Virus record (IMG/VR): IMGVR_UViG_3300026521_000463
Coordinates: 1 to 64,000 of that record
From: a virus
Length of the DNA stretch: 64,000 nucleotides
Strand: one strand, 5' to 3'
The translations under genes were made by a program, and so were the position numbers. Numbering within the stretch: position 1 is the first letter of the stretch; each line of letters begins with the position of its first letter. The notes below the pieces were generated by a model. The model was not told the origin of the DNA. It was given only the letters and a program-made list of their open reading frames with translations, and ran no database searches. Shown piece after piece: positions 47,596-56,693 of this stretch.

Positions 47596-49050
47596 TTATT
47601 CAAAATCTCCGAAATCAAAATCATCTTCAGAAGTGTCGTCAAATTTCAAATCTCCCGTTGAATCTTCAGGGACACCAAAACTTGCATTTAATTGACTTGT
47701 CAAATCTGGTAAATTATTGTTATCTATTTCATTGACTCTTTGATTTATTTGTTTTATTCCTGCTTGCTCGTCAATAACACCTTTAAAAGTCATTCTTGAA
47801 AAATCAACTTCTAATAAAACTTTTTCAAGTTTTCCTGTATATCTATTTTTATCTGCTTTTAAAATTATTTGTTTTTGCTGTCTTAACTCTTCATTTGAAA
47901 GCATACTCGCTGCGAAATCTGCTGTAGCAATTACACCGATTGATTCTGAAATGTTTTCCATACCTGCTTCTGTATTGTTATAAGAACTCCTATTCATTTG
48001 AGAACTTGAAATTATTATAATATCATTTTGCTTAGCAAATCCGTGTAACTCTTCAGCAATACTTTTAAAATAAGTGTATGAACCTTGACTTAACTTTGCT
48101 CTCGTTGATTTCATTAAGTTAAGATAATCTATAACAATGTAATCTAACTTGATATTATGCTCATTTTCAATTTCATCTTTTAAAAATTGTAAATCAAAAA
48201 CACTAAACCCTCCCGCGGGATATTCTTTAACAAAAAATTTACCTACATAATCTTTAACCTTGTCATATTTTGATTTATAAACATCCCAAGACATATTATC
48301 AAACTCGTGCAATTGAGTATAAAGAAGATTAGCATCAAACCTTTTTAAAATCTCTGCTTCTTCCATTTCAAGTGAGATATATAAACCATTTTTCTTTTGT
48401 AATGACATACCTGCTGAAACAGCAATTTTTAGCGCAGTTTTCCCTCCGTGAGATGGAGCAAGAAAGAGATTTAATGTTTTGCTCCTAAAACCACCACCTA
48501 ATAAATCGTCAAGAACATTTATTCCCGTTGAAATTTTTCTAAACTCCTCTTGGTATTTTTTGAATCTATTTTCTAAATCATTATGAAATTCTAAACCTAA
48601 ATCTGTGTCAAAATTATAATTTAGTGCCTTTTCAAATTTTACTATTATATCATTTTCAATATCATCTTTTTGTTTTAACTCATCCACACTTTCTAAAATA
48701 GCATCCATCAATGATATTTTTTTGAGATGTCTTTGAGTGAATTGTATTAAAAAATCAAAATTTTTTATATCTTGTTCGTTTTTTAATTCAGTTTTAATGT
48801 AGTTGAATACATTTTGTTTTAAATTTTTATCTAACCCACTCTCCATCATAAAAAGTGCTAATTCTTTGATTGACGGGGATTTTTCAAAATTTTTATGAAA
48901 CTTTTTAATATATTGGTATATTGTCTTAGTTTCTACTTTTTTAAAATTATTTTCTTCTAATTTTGAAAATACTCTAGCAAAATAAGCAGGGTTTTTCAAT
49001 AAATGAAAAATAATAATTTTTTCCCCATCGAGATTGTTTAATTCATTCAT
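47596..49050 (-). CDS. replicative DNA helicase (T4 gp41/DnaB-like)
   Basis: 484 residues. N-terminal helical domain (~1-150), then a RecA-type motor: FRSKTLNLFLAPSHGGKTALK (Walker A), YISLEMEEAEIL, YIVIDYLNLMKS (Walker B), IIISSSQMNR and KADKNRYTG. This is the DnaB-family order. It unwinds the fork as a hexamer, moving 5'-3' with the primase. The C-terminal tail is strongly acidic (TSEDDFDFGDFE), as in proteins recruiting basic partners. It is transcribed divergently from the plus-strand Ntn-hydrolase. Confidence 0.9.
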   Translation of the reverse strand: MNELNNLDGEKIIIFHLLKNPAYFARVFSKLEENNFKKVETKTIYQYIKKFHKNFEKSPSIKELALFMMESGLDKNLKQNVFNYIKTELKNEQDIKNFDFLIQFTQRHLKKISLMDAILESVDELKQKDDIENDIIVKFEKALNYNFDTDLGLEFHNDLENRFKKYQEEFRKISTGINVLDDLLGGGFRSKTLNLFLAPSHGGKTALKIAVSAGMSLQKKNGLYISLEMEEAEILKRFDANLLYTQLHEFDNMSWDVYKSKYDKVKDYVGKFFVKEYPAGGFSVFDLQFLKDEIENEHNIKLDYIVIDYLNLMKSTRAKLSQGSYTYFKSIAEELHGFAKQNDIIIISSSQMNRSSYNNTEAGMENISESIGVIATADFAASMLSNEELRQQKQIILKADKNRYTGKLEKVLLEVDFSRMTFKGVIDEQAGIKQINQRVNEIDNNNLPDLTSQLNASFGVPEDSTGDLKFDDTSEDDFDFGDFE

Positions 49051-49086
49051 ATTGTTTCTCCTTTAAATATATTAAAAATGATTATT

Positions 49087-49106
49087 TTATAATTATATTA
49101 TAAATG
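49087..49106 (+). promoter_or_regulatory. divergent promoter region shared with the gp4-like gene
   Basis: TTATAATTATATTATAA (49087-49103), identical to the 17 bases upstream of the gp4-like gene, with TATAAAT following. It lies between the helicase (minus) and Ntn-hydrolase (plus) starts. No -35 found. Confidence 0.5.
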
Positions 49107-49134
49107 AAATATAAAATTAACCTAAGGAATTTAT

Positions 49135-50154
49135 ATGTGTGTAATAATTGCCAAAAAAATAAAAAATATAAATAATGAATTAGAATGGAATCTTTTTAAA
49201 TTTAGAGACAGGGCATACGACCCAAAATATGTTCTTAAATCATTTATTTATAAAAATGTAGAAGTTTTATATCTTAAAGATAAAAAATCAAAATGGATTG
49301 AAGGAATAAATTCATTTGGAATCACACTTGTATCAGCAGCACTTGATAATCATTCTGATGCTTCAATAGGCGGAGATAATACTTCAACCTTATTCAAAAA
49401 TTATCTGAAAACTGCTAATGAAAGAAATAGTATCATCCTAAAAAGAGCACTAAGACAAACTTCTATAGAAGATGCTCTTGAAGTTCTTGTAGATTCAAAA
49501 TTTATAGGTAATACTTTTTTAACGGACGGAAAAAAACTTTTCAGTATTGAAATTTCAATTCCACAAAAAAAATTATTAAATTACAGAAATTCATCTGAAG
49601 ATTTAGCAAAATTAAAATGGTCTGATTTTAAAGCAAAAATTATGCAAAATCTTGATGAAACTGATTTTAAGGTTTCAGTTAAAGAAGCATCAACTGAAAG
49701 ATTACTTGTTAAAACAAACCATTCAATCCAAATGAAAAATTTAGGATATCGTCCAGAACACAAGGGTTATAAATCAAGTGTTAAAAGAAGAGAAATTGTT
49801 AAGAATTTTATGAAAAATATAAAAACAGATTCAATTGAAAACATTATGTATCTTTTAACAAATCTTGATGACCCAAAACATTCTAAAAACCCTGAATTAA
49901 GACCATTAAGAACAAAAGAAAAAACTTCATTATCAAATAAAGAAAAAGAAAGACATAACATCACTGATTATTATACAACTGATATTTTTGGGTTTTCGCC
50001 TTCTAAAAGAACAATGTATCTTTTACCTATACATTCAAAAACTGAAAAAGGCAATTTTGATAATAAAGAAACTTCGTGTCATTTTGTTACATTAAGCAGA
50101 AGTTTTCTTAAAGAAAACTTATGCGAAATTCTTTATACAGATTTCAACGATTAA
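49135..50154 (+). CDS. Ntn-hydrolase, C45/acyltransferase-like
   Basis: 339 residues on the plus strand, starting MCVIIAKKI. Removal of Met exposes Cys2 as N-terminal nucleophile. INSFGITLVSAALDN, DGKKLFSIE and VKTNHSIQ follow the pattern of the linear-amide C-N hydrolase / acyl-coenzyme A:6-APA acyltransferase (C45) family (GxNxxGLxxxxNxLD, RTNHF). These enzymes cleave or transfer amide-linked groups. The C-terminal ~130 residues are basic and not recognised. It shares a promoter motif with the late gp4-like gene, so late expression is likely. Confidence 0.65.
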   Translation: MCVIIAKKIKNINNELEWNLFKFRDRAYDPKYVLKSFIYKNVEVLYLKDKKSKWIEGINSFGITLVSAALDNHSDASIGGDNTSTLFKNYLKTANERNSIILKRALRQTSIEDALEVLVDSKFIGNTFLTDGKKLFSIEISIPQKKLLNYRNSSEDLAKLKWSDFKAKIMQNLDETDFKVSVKEASTERLLVKTNHSIQMKNLGYRPEHKGYKSSVKRREIVKNFMKNIKTDSIENIMYLLTNLDDPKHSKNPELRPLRTKEKTSLSNKEKERHNITDYYTTDIFGFSPSKRTMYLLPIHSKTEKGNFDNKETSCHFVTLSRSFLKENLCEILYTDFND

Positions 50155-50569
50155 ATTCGTTGTAATTCTCTTGAATTTCTTTTAAAGTTGAATTTTTAAG
50201 ATATTTTAAGTATTTGTATGCCATTTCATCATTTATCTTAAAATACCACTTTACAGCATCAAGATAAACTGACTTTTTAATTTTAGGTTTTGAAGGATAT
50301 CTTATAAACCCAACCCTCCCGAATAACATTTGTAGCAACTCAATAGATTTTTCTTGTGGTATGTTCATCACATTAAATTGATTTAATGTTTCTATAAATT
50401 TTGCTTCTGAACTTAAATGCTGTAAAAGCATATATTCACTTACTTTCTTAAACTCTTCTTTAGATAATTTTCCGTTAAAAAGTTTTTTATGATAATCAAA
50501 CATACCTAATTTTTTCTCTTTCTTAACTTCCTCTTCTTTTTTAGGTTCTTCGTCAAAAAATAATCCCAT
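50144..50569 (-). CDS. clamp-loader small subunit (T4 gp62-like)
   Basis: 141 residues. After an acidic/basic N-terminal tail, the sequence DYHKKLFNGKLSKEEFKK, SEYMLLQHLSSEAKFIETLN and a C-terminal VKWYFKINDEMAYKYLKYL follow the pattern of gp62 of T4-like cyanophages (short helical clamp-loader subunit). gp62 joins four gp44 subunits to load the sliding clamp gp45. It lies in the same operon as the gp44-like gene. Shorter than T4 gp62 (187). The last 11 bases overlap the convergent plus-strand gene. Confidence 0.6.
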   Translation of the reverse strand: MGLFFDEEPKKEEEVKKEKKLGMFDYHKKLFNGKLSKEEFKKVSEYMLLQHLSSEAKFIETLNQFNVMNIPQEKSIELLQMLFGRVGFIRYPSKPKIKKSVYLDAVKWYFKINDEMAYKYLKYLKNSTLKEIQENYNEFNR

Positions 50570-50578
50570 TTGTTCTCC

Positions 50579-51118
50579 TTAAAATAGACTTCCGTCTTCT
50601 ATAATTATATTTTTAAAAATTTTTTCGTCTAATTTCCATTTCATAAATTTCATTAAATAATCTATCTTATCATATATTATTTTTTGAAAAGTGTTTAATT
50701 TTTTATTTTTTAACAAAAAATAAACTGTATAAAAACTTATTTTTCCTTCCTGAAACAATTGAAACACCTCATCTACTTCAATTTTTAAATTATTTTCCAT
50801 CAAAAATTCTATATCTGCTTGAATATATTTTAATGGGTTTTTCATAACATCTTTAAATTTATAGTATTCACTTCTATCCTTTAAATTGTTATGACAATAA
50901 TTAAGAAAAGTTTCAAAATTGCTTGCTGAATACTTATAAGTTACAAAAATAGCAAGCAATGCTATAAATTTTTTTTCATAATTTTTAAAAGGCAATAAAT
51001 AACTACTATAATGCTCAATTGTTTTCTTTGTATATTTTACACTTTTTAATCTTTTATTTATTTTTGAACCTTCATAAATTCTTCTTAGTAATAGATATAA
51101 TTCTAAATCTTCATTCAT
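50579..51118 (-). CDS. hypothetical helical protein in clamp-loader operon (179 aa)
   Basis: Helical, basic N-terminal half, acidic C-terminus. It sits between the gp44-like and gp62-like genes, a place where T4 carries replication and regulatory genes, so a replication accessory (for example helicase-loader-type) role is possible. No motif supports it. Confidence 0.65.
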   Translation of the reverse strand: MNEDLELYLLLRRIYEGSKINKRLKSVKYTKKTIEHYSSYLLPFKNYEKKFIALLAIFVTYKYSASNFETFLNYCHNNLKDRSEYYKFKDVMKNPLKYIQADIEFLMENNLKIEVDEVFQLFQEGKISFYTVYFLLKNKKLNTFQKIIYDKIDYLMKFMKWKLDEKIFKNIIIEDGSLF

Positions 51119-51126
51119 TTTAACTC

Positions 51127-51402
51127 CTAAAAGAATCCTAATCCACTCAATTTATTATCTTTTTGAATTTTTTTACTCATTGCTAAATTTTTAATGACTT
51201 CACTTGCTTCTATATAATCTTCAATATCTTCAACTCTGAAATCATTTTTTTCACAAAATCCTAAAATACCATCAATTATATCAAGTTGTGGATTTTTATT
51301 GAGGAATGAAACTATATTATTTTCTAAAATAGATATAATTTCATCCTTATTTTCGGCAGTCGGGATAATATAAGGAATGTCTTTTAATTTTATAGTTTTC
51401 AT
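51127..51402 (-). CDS. hypothetical protein (91 aa)
   Basis: Acidic helical protein ending KLSGLGFF, a short hydrophobic tail of the kind that can bind sliding clamps (PIP-like LxxLxFF). It follows the gp44-like gene by 7 bases. The clamp-binding idea is inference. Confidence 0.6.
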   Translation of the reverse strand: MKTIKLKDIPYIIPTAENKDEIISILENNIVSFLNKNPQLDIIDGILGFCEKNDFRVEDIEDYIEASEVIKNLAMSKKIQKDNKLSGLGFF

Positions 51403-51409
51403 TTTAACC

Positions 51410-52369
51410 TCAATATACTGACATCAATTTTAATAAAAATGCCATTAAAGTAATTTCTTTATTTTTTGCAATTTTATCCATCTCTTGATATCTCGCTAAT
51501 TCCCCGACAATTCCAGGTTGTTTTTGTGCTGGTAAAAATTCATCCATTTTTTTCCAAAACCAAGTATAAAAATTTGAGGGATTATTAAGTAACATAACCA
51601 TACCTCTTGTAGCACTATAATTTTTTTCTTTAACTTTTTCCATTAAATCTGTAAAAATATCATCCACATCTAAGTTTTGAAGTTTTAATTTTCCATTTAT
51701 AACATTATCTTGTAATGATATTGTCATATTTCTCATAGAAGGATAATGTTTTTTAACAATTTCACCTATATCTTTTTTATCGTATTCAACCCCTTCAATT
51801 TCACAAATATCCATAAGTCTTTTATACATTTTTTTTGCTATTTCATTTTTGTGTTCTTGAAAAATAATATCAAAATCAAAAACTATAAATCTGCTCAATA
51901 AAGGTTCAATAAATCTGTCTTTATAATTTCCTGTAAGAAAAAATCTAACATTTCCTGCATATTGCTCAATCACACCTCTTAAAATATCTTGTGCCCCTGC
52001 ACTTCCTTGACTTGAAGTCGTTAAGTTATCTGCTTCATCTAGAACCAATAACTTTCTTTTACCTTGTGCTGACATCGTGCTTGCAAAACTTACAATTTCA
52101 TTTCTAATAGTTGAAACAGAATTATCTTGTGAAGCATTTATCCATTTCACATCTGAATCCAACTCGTGAATTAAAGCATTAAGCATACTCCCTTTACCTG
52201 TTCCTGGGGTGCTACTAACAAACATTATATTTGGAATGTTACCTTTATCAACATATTCTTGAAATTTTTCCATAAGGTAATCTGGTAAAATAACATCTTT
52301 TAATCTTTGAGGTCTATATTTTTCAACCCATAAGTCGTTAAATTTTTCATTATACACTAAATCTGGCAT
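51410..52369 (-). CDS. clamp-loader ATPase subunit (T4 gp44/RFC-like)
   Basis: 319 residues of AAA+ RFC type: WVEKYRPQRLKDVILP opening, STPGTGKGSMLNAL (Walker A), KLLVLDEADNLT (Walker B, DEAD), FFLTGNYKDRF (sensor 1) and EPLLSRF (arginine finger context). T4 gp44 is 319 residues as well. The enzyme loads the gp45 clamp with ATP. The Walker A Lys is followed by Gly-Ser rather than Thr/Ser, which is unusual. First gene of a four-gene operon. Confidence 0.92.
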   Translation of the reverse strand: MPDLVYNEKFNDLWVEKYRPQRLKDVILPDYLMEKFQEYVDKGNIPNIMFVSSTPGTGKGSMLNALIHELDSDVKWINASQDNSVSTIRNEIVSFASTMSAQGKRKLLVLDEADNLTTSSQGSAGAQDILRGVIEQYAGNVRFFLTGNYKDRFIEPLLSRFIVFDFDIIFQEHKNEIAKKMYKRLMDICEIEGVEYDKKDIGEIVKKHYPSMRNMTISLQDNVINGKLKLQNLDVDDIFTDLMEKVKEKNYSATRGMVMLLNNPSNFYTWFWKKMDEFLPAQKQPGIVGELARYQEMDKIAKNKEITLMAFLLKLMSVY

Positions 52370-52425
52370 TTTTTCTCCTTTGTTTTGATTGATTCATGCA
52401 AATCCTTTTTATGATTTATAATATA

Positions 52426-52454
52426 ATTATAACATAAAAAGGAATAAAAGTCAA
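52426..52454 (-). promoter_or_regulatory. sigma70-type promoter
   Basis: TTGACT, 17 bp, TATAAT on the minus strand, heading the clamp-loader operon. A short inverted repeat TAAATT/AATTTA (52456-52474) joins it to the end of the upstream gene. Confidence 0.85.
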
Positions 52455-52463
52455 GTAAATTGA

Positions 52464-53465
52464 CTAATAATTTATCTTTTGGTATTTTAGATTTTTGATA
52501 ACATTTTGTCTAATATCCGTTTGAATTGTAGTTTTAGATGGGTCATTTTCTTTTTCATTTGTTCCTACACCACTCCAACCTCTATATCCAGGATTAACAT
52601 TAAATGAATCACTTTTATAAGATATATATCTGCATTCATCAATTGTATCATCTGCATCAATTGAAGCAAATTCATTTTTTGATTCAATAAGTGTCATAAC
52701 ATTGTCATCTCCAGAATTAGCGAAATAAATCGATAAAGTTCCTTTTCCGTCAATTAGGTCAAACGACTGCGATGACTTTATATTTGAATTAAATGAAATT
52801 TTATATTCTACATTTGAAGAATTATAATCACTTATATTATCATTGTAATCTAAGGCAAATGCTTTATACTTTTTTAATACACCTTCATTGACATTTTTAG
52901 GAAGTTGTATTGAAAACTTATCAGGACGAATAGCGAAATTGTCCGTGCTGTATTCAATATAATGTTCTGTGTCTTTTTTTAATGTTACATTATAACATTT
53001 TCTGAATGGCGGATATTTTATCAAAACATAATATAAACCTTCATCAAGATTGTCTGTAATTTCCTCAACTTCTTTGAAACCTGTTAAAATTGTAGGACAC
53101 TCAACCTCATTTGATATAAATTCAATTTTATCTTTATCATATTCAAATTTCACTTTTACATTTTTATAAGATTTATCAATCTTAAATGGTAAAAGCGGGG
53201 TATAAGATTTCACTTCGGAAATATTCTTGTCATTTGAAACAAGAACTATTTTTATATTATGGATGTTAAGACATTTTCTTTCAATTTTTAACCAAAATTC
53301 TTTGCCATCAATTTTTGTAGATATACTCGATGCCGAATCTATATTGAATGCATTTAAACATTGATTTGAATCATCTGCTAATGCTTTATCTTTGTCGCTT
53401 GTTTTAAGGCAAGCACCATTTAACCCCAATATAATCAAGGGTATTAAAAATAATAATTTTTTCAT
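52464..53465 (-). CDS. secreted surface-type protein with FAIRP motif
   Basis: 333 residues with a clear signal peptide (KKLLFLIPLIILGLNGAC; Cys at the cut would allow lipid modification, though the lipobox is poor). Mature part is beta-rich and holds NFAIRPDKFSI near residue 185, the FAIRP-x-x-F motif of large secreted DUF6701-type pilus-associated proteins of proteobacteria. Only part of such a protein is present. Last gene of the gp46/47 operon. Role could be receptor blocking, adhesion or superinfection exclusion; inference only. Confidence 0.65.
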   Translation of the reverse strand: MKKLLFLIPLIILGLNGACLKTSDKDKALADDSNQCLNAFNIDSASSISTKIDGKEFWLKIERKCLNIHNIKIVLVSNDKNISEVKSYTPLLPFKIDKSYKNVKVKFEYDKDKIEFISNEVECPTILTGFKEVEEITDNLDEGLYYVLIKYPPFRKCYNVTLKKDTEHYIEYSTDNFAIRPDKFSIQLPKNVNEGVLKKYKAFALDYNDNISDYNSSNVEYKISFNSNIKSSQSFDLIDGKGTLSIYFANSGDDNVMTLIESKNEFASIDADDTIDECRYISYKSDSFNVNPGYRGWSGVGTNEKENDPSKTTIQTDIRQNVIKNLKYQKINY

Positions 53466-53506
53466 AATTTTATCCTTTCAAGGTGTTCGTATAATTATTT
53501 AACATT

Positions 53507-55192
53507 TTAATTTTTTACGATTACACTATACCCTTTATTTTCAATTGTATAGATTTTATTGAAAATATCTTTATTTTTAATGTCTTTATTATGTGTTATT
53601 AAAATTATTTCTTTTTCAGTAAAATTTTTATGAAGCAATTCTAAAATTTCATCAACACCATCTTCGTCTAAACTTCCGTTTATAAATTCATCAAGAAATA
53701 ATATATTAAATGAAATTTTGCTTTTTATTTCACTCAATTTTAAAAAGGCAAATAAAATAGCAATAATTACTCTCATTTTTTGCCCGTTACTTAACGAATT
53801 AAAACTATAATCCTTATTTCTGTAAATTATTCTTTCTTTAAAGAACTTGTCTAATATAAAATTATAGGACATACCTAATTTCTCTAAATATAAATTTATA
53901 TGATAATTCAAAATAGGTATTTGCTCGTCAATTAACTCACCTTTAAGATTATCTTCACTCAATAAAATTTCAAGTTCTTTTAAATCATTTAATTTTTGAG
54001 ATAATTCAATATATTCATCTTTAAGTTTTTTTAATATATCTTTTTTCTCATCGATTAACGATGTATTCACTTCAATTTCTTTAAGATTTTTTATTCCGTT
54101 TATTTTATTTTTTAAGTCAATTATCTTTTTTTCTGCTTCAACCTGTTTGAATTGTTCCATTTTTAAATCGGATAATTTTTGTTTTTCAGTTTCAATTTCT
54201 TTTTGGATAACTTCAAGATTTTTTTCAAAAAATGAGATATTTTCTTTCATTTTTTTGGCAGTTTCAACCTCGTCTTGATAATCAAAATCAAATTTTGCCA
54301 TAATTTCATTTCCACACTTATCACAGACTATTTTTTCATTTTCTGCTTTTTTAAATGCCTTTATATTTATGATATGTTTTTGAATATCATTTTTAAGTCC
54401 TTTTAATTGATTTTCAATTGTTTTTTTCTCAAATAAAAGTTCTTCAAGAGTTGTTTTATCAATCTCAATTTTTTTATCAAGTAATTTTCCAAGATTTTTT
54501 ATTTCATTCTCATAATTAGAAATCAATTCTTGTTTTTTATCAATAATTTCCTGTTTTTGTTTTTTTGCTTTTTCATATTCATTTTGTAAAGTCGTAATAT
54601 CGCTTTTTAAGGTTGAAGTTTTAAAATCATTTTCTTTAATTGACTCTTGAATATATTTTTTATAATTTTTAACTTTTTCTTTTAATTCATTAAAAATTGA
54701 AGTATCTAAAAGAATTTGAAAAACTTGTTCTTTTTCTTTAGGAGATAGTTCCATAAAATTTTTACTATTTGTAACATTTGCACCTAAATATAATAATTGA
54801 TTGAAAATCAATTCATCAAACCCAATCATTTCCTCAAATTTTTTCTGATAATCTTTAGACTTAGCATCCAAATCTAAGATTTTACCATTTACATATATCT
54901 CAAAAATGTTAGGTTTCATTCCTCTCTTGATAAAATATAAATCATCGTTTATCATAAATTCAAGTGTTACTAATAACTTTTTACCAGCAGTATCATTTAT
55001 CATTTCTGCTAATTTAACTTTATTAAGAGATTTACCAAACAGAGCAAAATAAATTGCAGCACCAATAGTTGATTTTCCTTGCCCGTTTTTTCCTGATAAT
55101 AAAGTCAAACCCGTTTCAGAAAATTCAATTGATTGTTCCTTTGAATAGGACATAAAATTTTGTAGTGTCAATTTTTTAAAATGAATTTTCAT
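53507..55192 (-). CDS. recombination nuclease subunit gp46 (SbcC/Rad50-like)
   Basis: 561 residues: N-terminal GKNGQGKST (34-42), long coiled coils on both sides of a zinc hook CDKCG near residue 290, then the C-terminal signature LSNGQKMRVIIAILFAF, Walker B ILFLDEFINGSLD and an H-loop ILITHN. T4 gp46 (560 residues) with gp47 resects DNA ends for recombination-dependent replication. The complex with the SbcD-like protein two genes upstream is expected. Confidence 0.93.
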   Translation of the reverse strand: MKIHFKKLTLQNFMSYSKEQSIEFSETGLTLLSGKNGQGKSTIGAAIYFALFGKSLNKVKLAEMINDTAGKKLLVTLEFMINDDLYFIKRGMKPNIFEIYVNGKILDLDAKSKDYQKKFEEMIGFDELIFNQLLYLGANVTNSKNFMELSPKEKEQVFQILLDTSIFNELKEKVKNYKKYIQESIKENDFKTSTLKSDITTLQNEYEKAKKQKQEIIDKKQELISNYENEIKNLGKLLDKKIEIDKTTLEELLFEKKTIENQLKGLKNDIQKHIINIKAFKKAENEKIVCDKCGNEIMAKFDFDYQDEVETAKKMKENISFFEKNLEVIQKEIETEKQKLSDLKMEQFKQVEAEKKIIDLKNKINGIKNLKEIEVNTSLIDEKKDILKKLKDEYIELSQKLNDLKELEILLSEDNLKGELIDEQIPILNYHINLYLEKLGMSYNFILDKFFKERIIYRNKDYSFNSLSNGQKMRVIIAILFAFLKLSEIKSKISFNILFLDEFINGSLDEDGVDEILELLHKNFTEKEIILITHNKDIKNKDIFNKIYTIENKGYSVIVKN

Positions 55193-55209
55193 TTTTACTC
55201 CTATTATTT

Positions 55210-55491
55210 TTATTTCTCTTTTTTATCTTCTTTATCGTCCTGAGTTGAATCTTTTTCTGAATCATTATTTTCATCTTTAATAAGTTTATATTCAATAATT
55301 TCAGTTAAAGGAAATGAAGTTCTGTTCCCGTGGTCATCAAAAACCCAAAAAGTGTTATCATCGTCATCAATTGAATCTAATTTATACCACTTTGTGTCTA
55401 TTAAAACTTTTACAGGTTTTTCATCAATAAGTAATTGCTTTAATGTTTTCAAATCATTACTATTTATTTCTTCTAAAATTTCTCTAAGCAT
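55210..55491 (-). CDS. small acidic protein between gp47 and gp46
   Basis: 93 residues with a beta-rich middle (KWYKLDSIDDDDNTFWVFDD) and a highly acidic/Lys end (DSEKDSTQDDKEDKKEK). T4 also has small genes (46.1, 46.2, 47.1) near here, but homology cannot be told. Possibly an SH3-like fold. Unknown. Confidence 0.65.
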   Translation of the reverse strand: MLREILEEINSNDLKTLKQLLIDEKPVKVLIDTKWYKLDSIDDDDNTFWVFDDHGNRTSFPLTEIIEYKLIKDENNDSEKDSTQDDKEDKKEK

Positions 55492-55493
55492 TT

Positions 55494-56540
55494 TTATCCT
55501 TCTTCGTTAAATTTTAACACCTCATTTAAGATGCCATTAAGTTTAGGGTCCAATCTCTTTTTAATATATTCAATACCTTTAACTTGAATATCTTCATCAA
55601 GAATTTCCTCTTCTTTTGGGTCATATTTTATATCTATCAACTCGCTTAATTCTGCATTGTTAAAAACTTCAAAATCAAGATTTTTTTGCTTTAAATCATA
55701 TAATATCTCATTATATTTATTATCTTTAGCAGAATTGATATAGACATTAAAAATGTTTTTTTGAAGTATTTCTAAAACATTTTCATTTAATTTATCAAAA
55801 TATATATCTTCACCTAAACCACTTATTACCCAAGGTTTTTTGTTTCTGTCGTCATATTTTAATTTTAAATGCATAGGTGAAATTTCATTTTTTATAAATT
55901 CAATACCTTTATCAGTATCAAGAATATAAAATCCTTTGATTTCACCGTAATCACCCCATTCAAGTTGATAAGGTGTTCCGATATACATAACATTATCCTT
56001 TAATGATTTATTATGATAATGTCCACTGAATACCATTTTTGCTTTTGAAAATGTTTTTATATCTATCTCTCCGGCAATATATTTATCAATATCTTTGAAC
56101 TCAAAATGACCTAAAACAAATTCATTATAATCTTTTGGGATATCTTTTTTACTATCTATTATCCAAGGAACAAGTGTCATATCTTCTAAATCAGTTACTT
56201 CACTTATATTGATAAATTTATCATAAAATTTTTCTAAATGTTTCACTAAACTTACATCACTTCTGTTTCTGAAATATAAATCGTGATTTCCTTGGATATT
56301 ATAAAAAGTGATATTAAATTCTTTCAATAATTCTATAAATTCATTTATAAAATCATTAAAAAAATTTATATCTATAATAGTTCTATTATCAAAAAGGTCT
56401 CCCATTGAGATACATATTTCAATGTCTTCATCTTTCATTTTTTTAAACATTTCACGGAAAAATTCAATTTGATTCTTAAAAATTTTTTTGTTAAAATTCT
56501 TTTTTCCGAAATGTGGGTCACCTACTAAAACACATCTCAA
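55494..56540 (-). CDS. recombination nuclease subunit gp47 (SbcD/Mre11-like)
   Basis: 348 residues with all Mre11 phosphoesterase motifs: VGDPHFGK, SMGDLFDNR, NIQGNHDLY, LGHFEF and FSGHYHNKS. T4 gp47 is 339. It supplies the nuclease active site, two metals, to the gp46 ATPase. The operon order gp47, small gene, gp46 is T4-like. Confidence 0.93.
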   Translation of the reverse strand: MRCVLVGDPHFGKKNFNKKIFKNQIEFFREMFKKMKDEDIEICISMGDLFDNRTIIDINFFNDFINEFIELLKEFNITFYNIQGNHDLYFRNRSDVSLVKHLEKFYDKFINISEVTDLEDMTLVPWIIDSKKDIPKDYNEFVLGHFEFKDIDKYIAGEIDIKTFSKAKMVFSGHYHNKSLKDNVMYIGTPYQLEWGDYGEIKGFYILDTDKGIEFIKNEISPMHLKLKYDDRNKKPWVISGLGEDIYFDKLNENVLEILQKNIFNVYINSAKDNKYNEILYDLKQKNLDFEVFNNAELSELIDIKYDPKEEEILDEDIQVKGIEYIKKRLDPKLNGILNEVLKFNEEG

Positions 56541-56567
56541 TTTAACTCCTTGATATAATTTTTTATA

Positions 56568-56579
56568 ATTATACCAAAA
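56568..56579 (-). promoter_or_regulatory. -10 element without -35
   Basis: GTATAATTATAAAA core on the minus strand, ahead of gp47; no TTGAC box. Confidence 0.4.
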
Positions 56580-56595
56580 AGTAAAATTTTTTTAA

Positions 56596-56685
56596 CTAAA
56601 ATTCTTTAATACCGTATAATATAAAATAATCTATCTCGTTATTTTGTTTTTTCTCGTTCTTAAATAACCTAATTAAAAATTCCAT
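56596..56685 (-). CDS. possible 29-residue peptide
   Basis: Small frame with AAGGGTTTAA before its ATG, in the gap between the 75-residue gene and gp47. Sequence starts MEFLIRLFKNEKKQ. Support is limited to the ribosome site. Confidence 0.3.
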   Translation of the reverse strand: MEFLIRLFKNEKKQNNEIDYFILYGIKEF

Positions 56686-56693
56686 TTAAACCC

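Noticed and set aside
50579-51118. gp62 clamp-loader subunit
   Set aside because: Its place fits, but the 141-residue protein next to it matches the gp62 pattern better, so this one is left unassigned.
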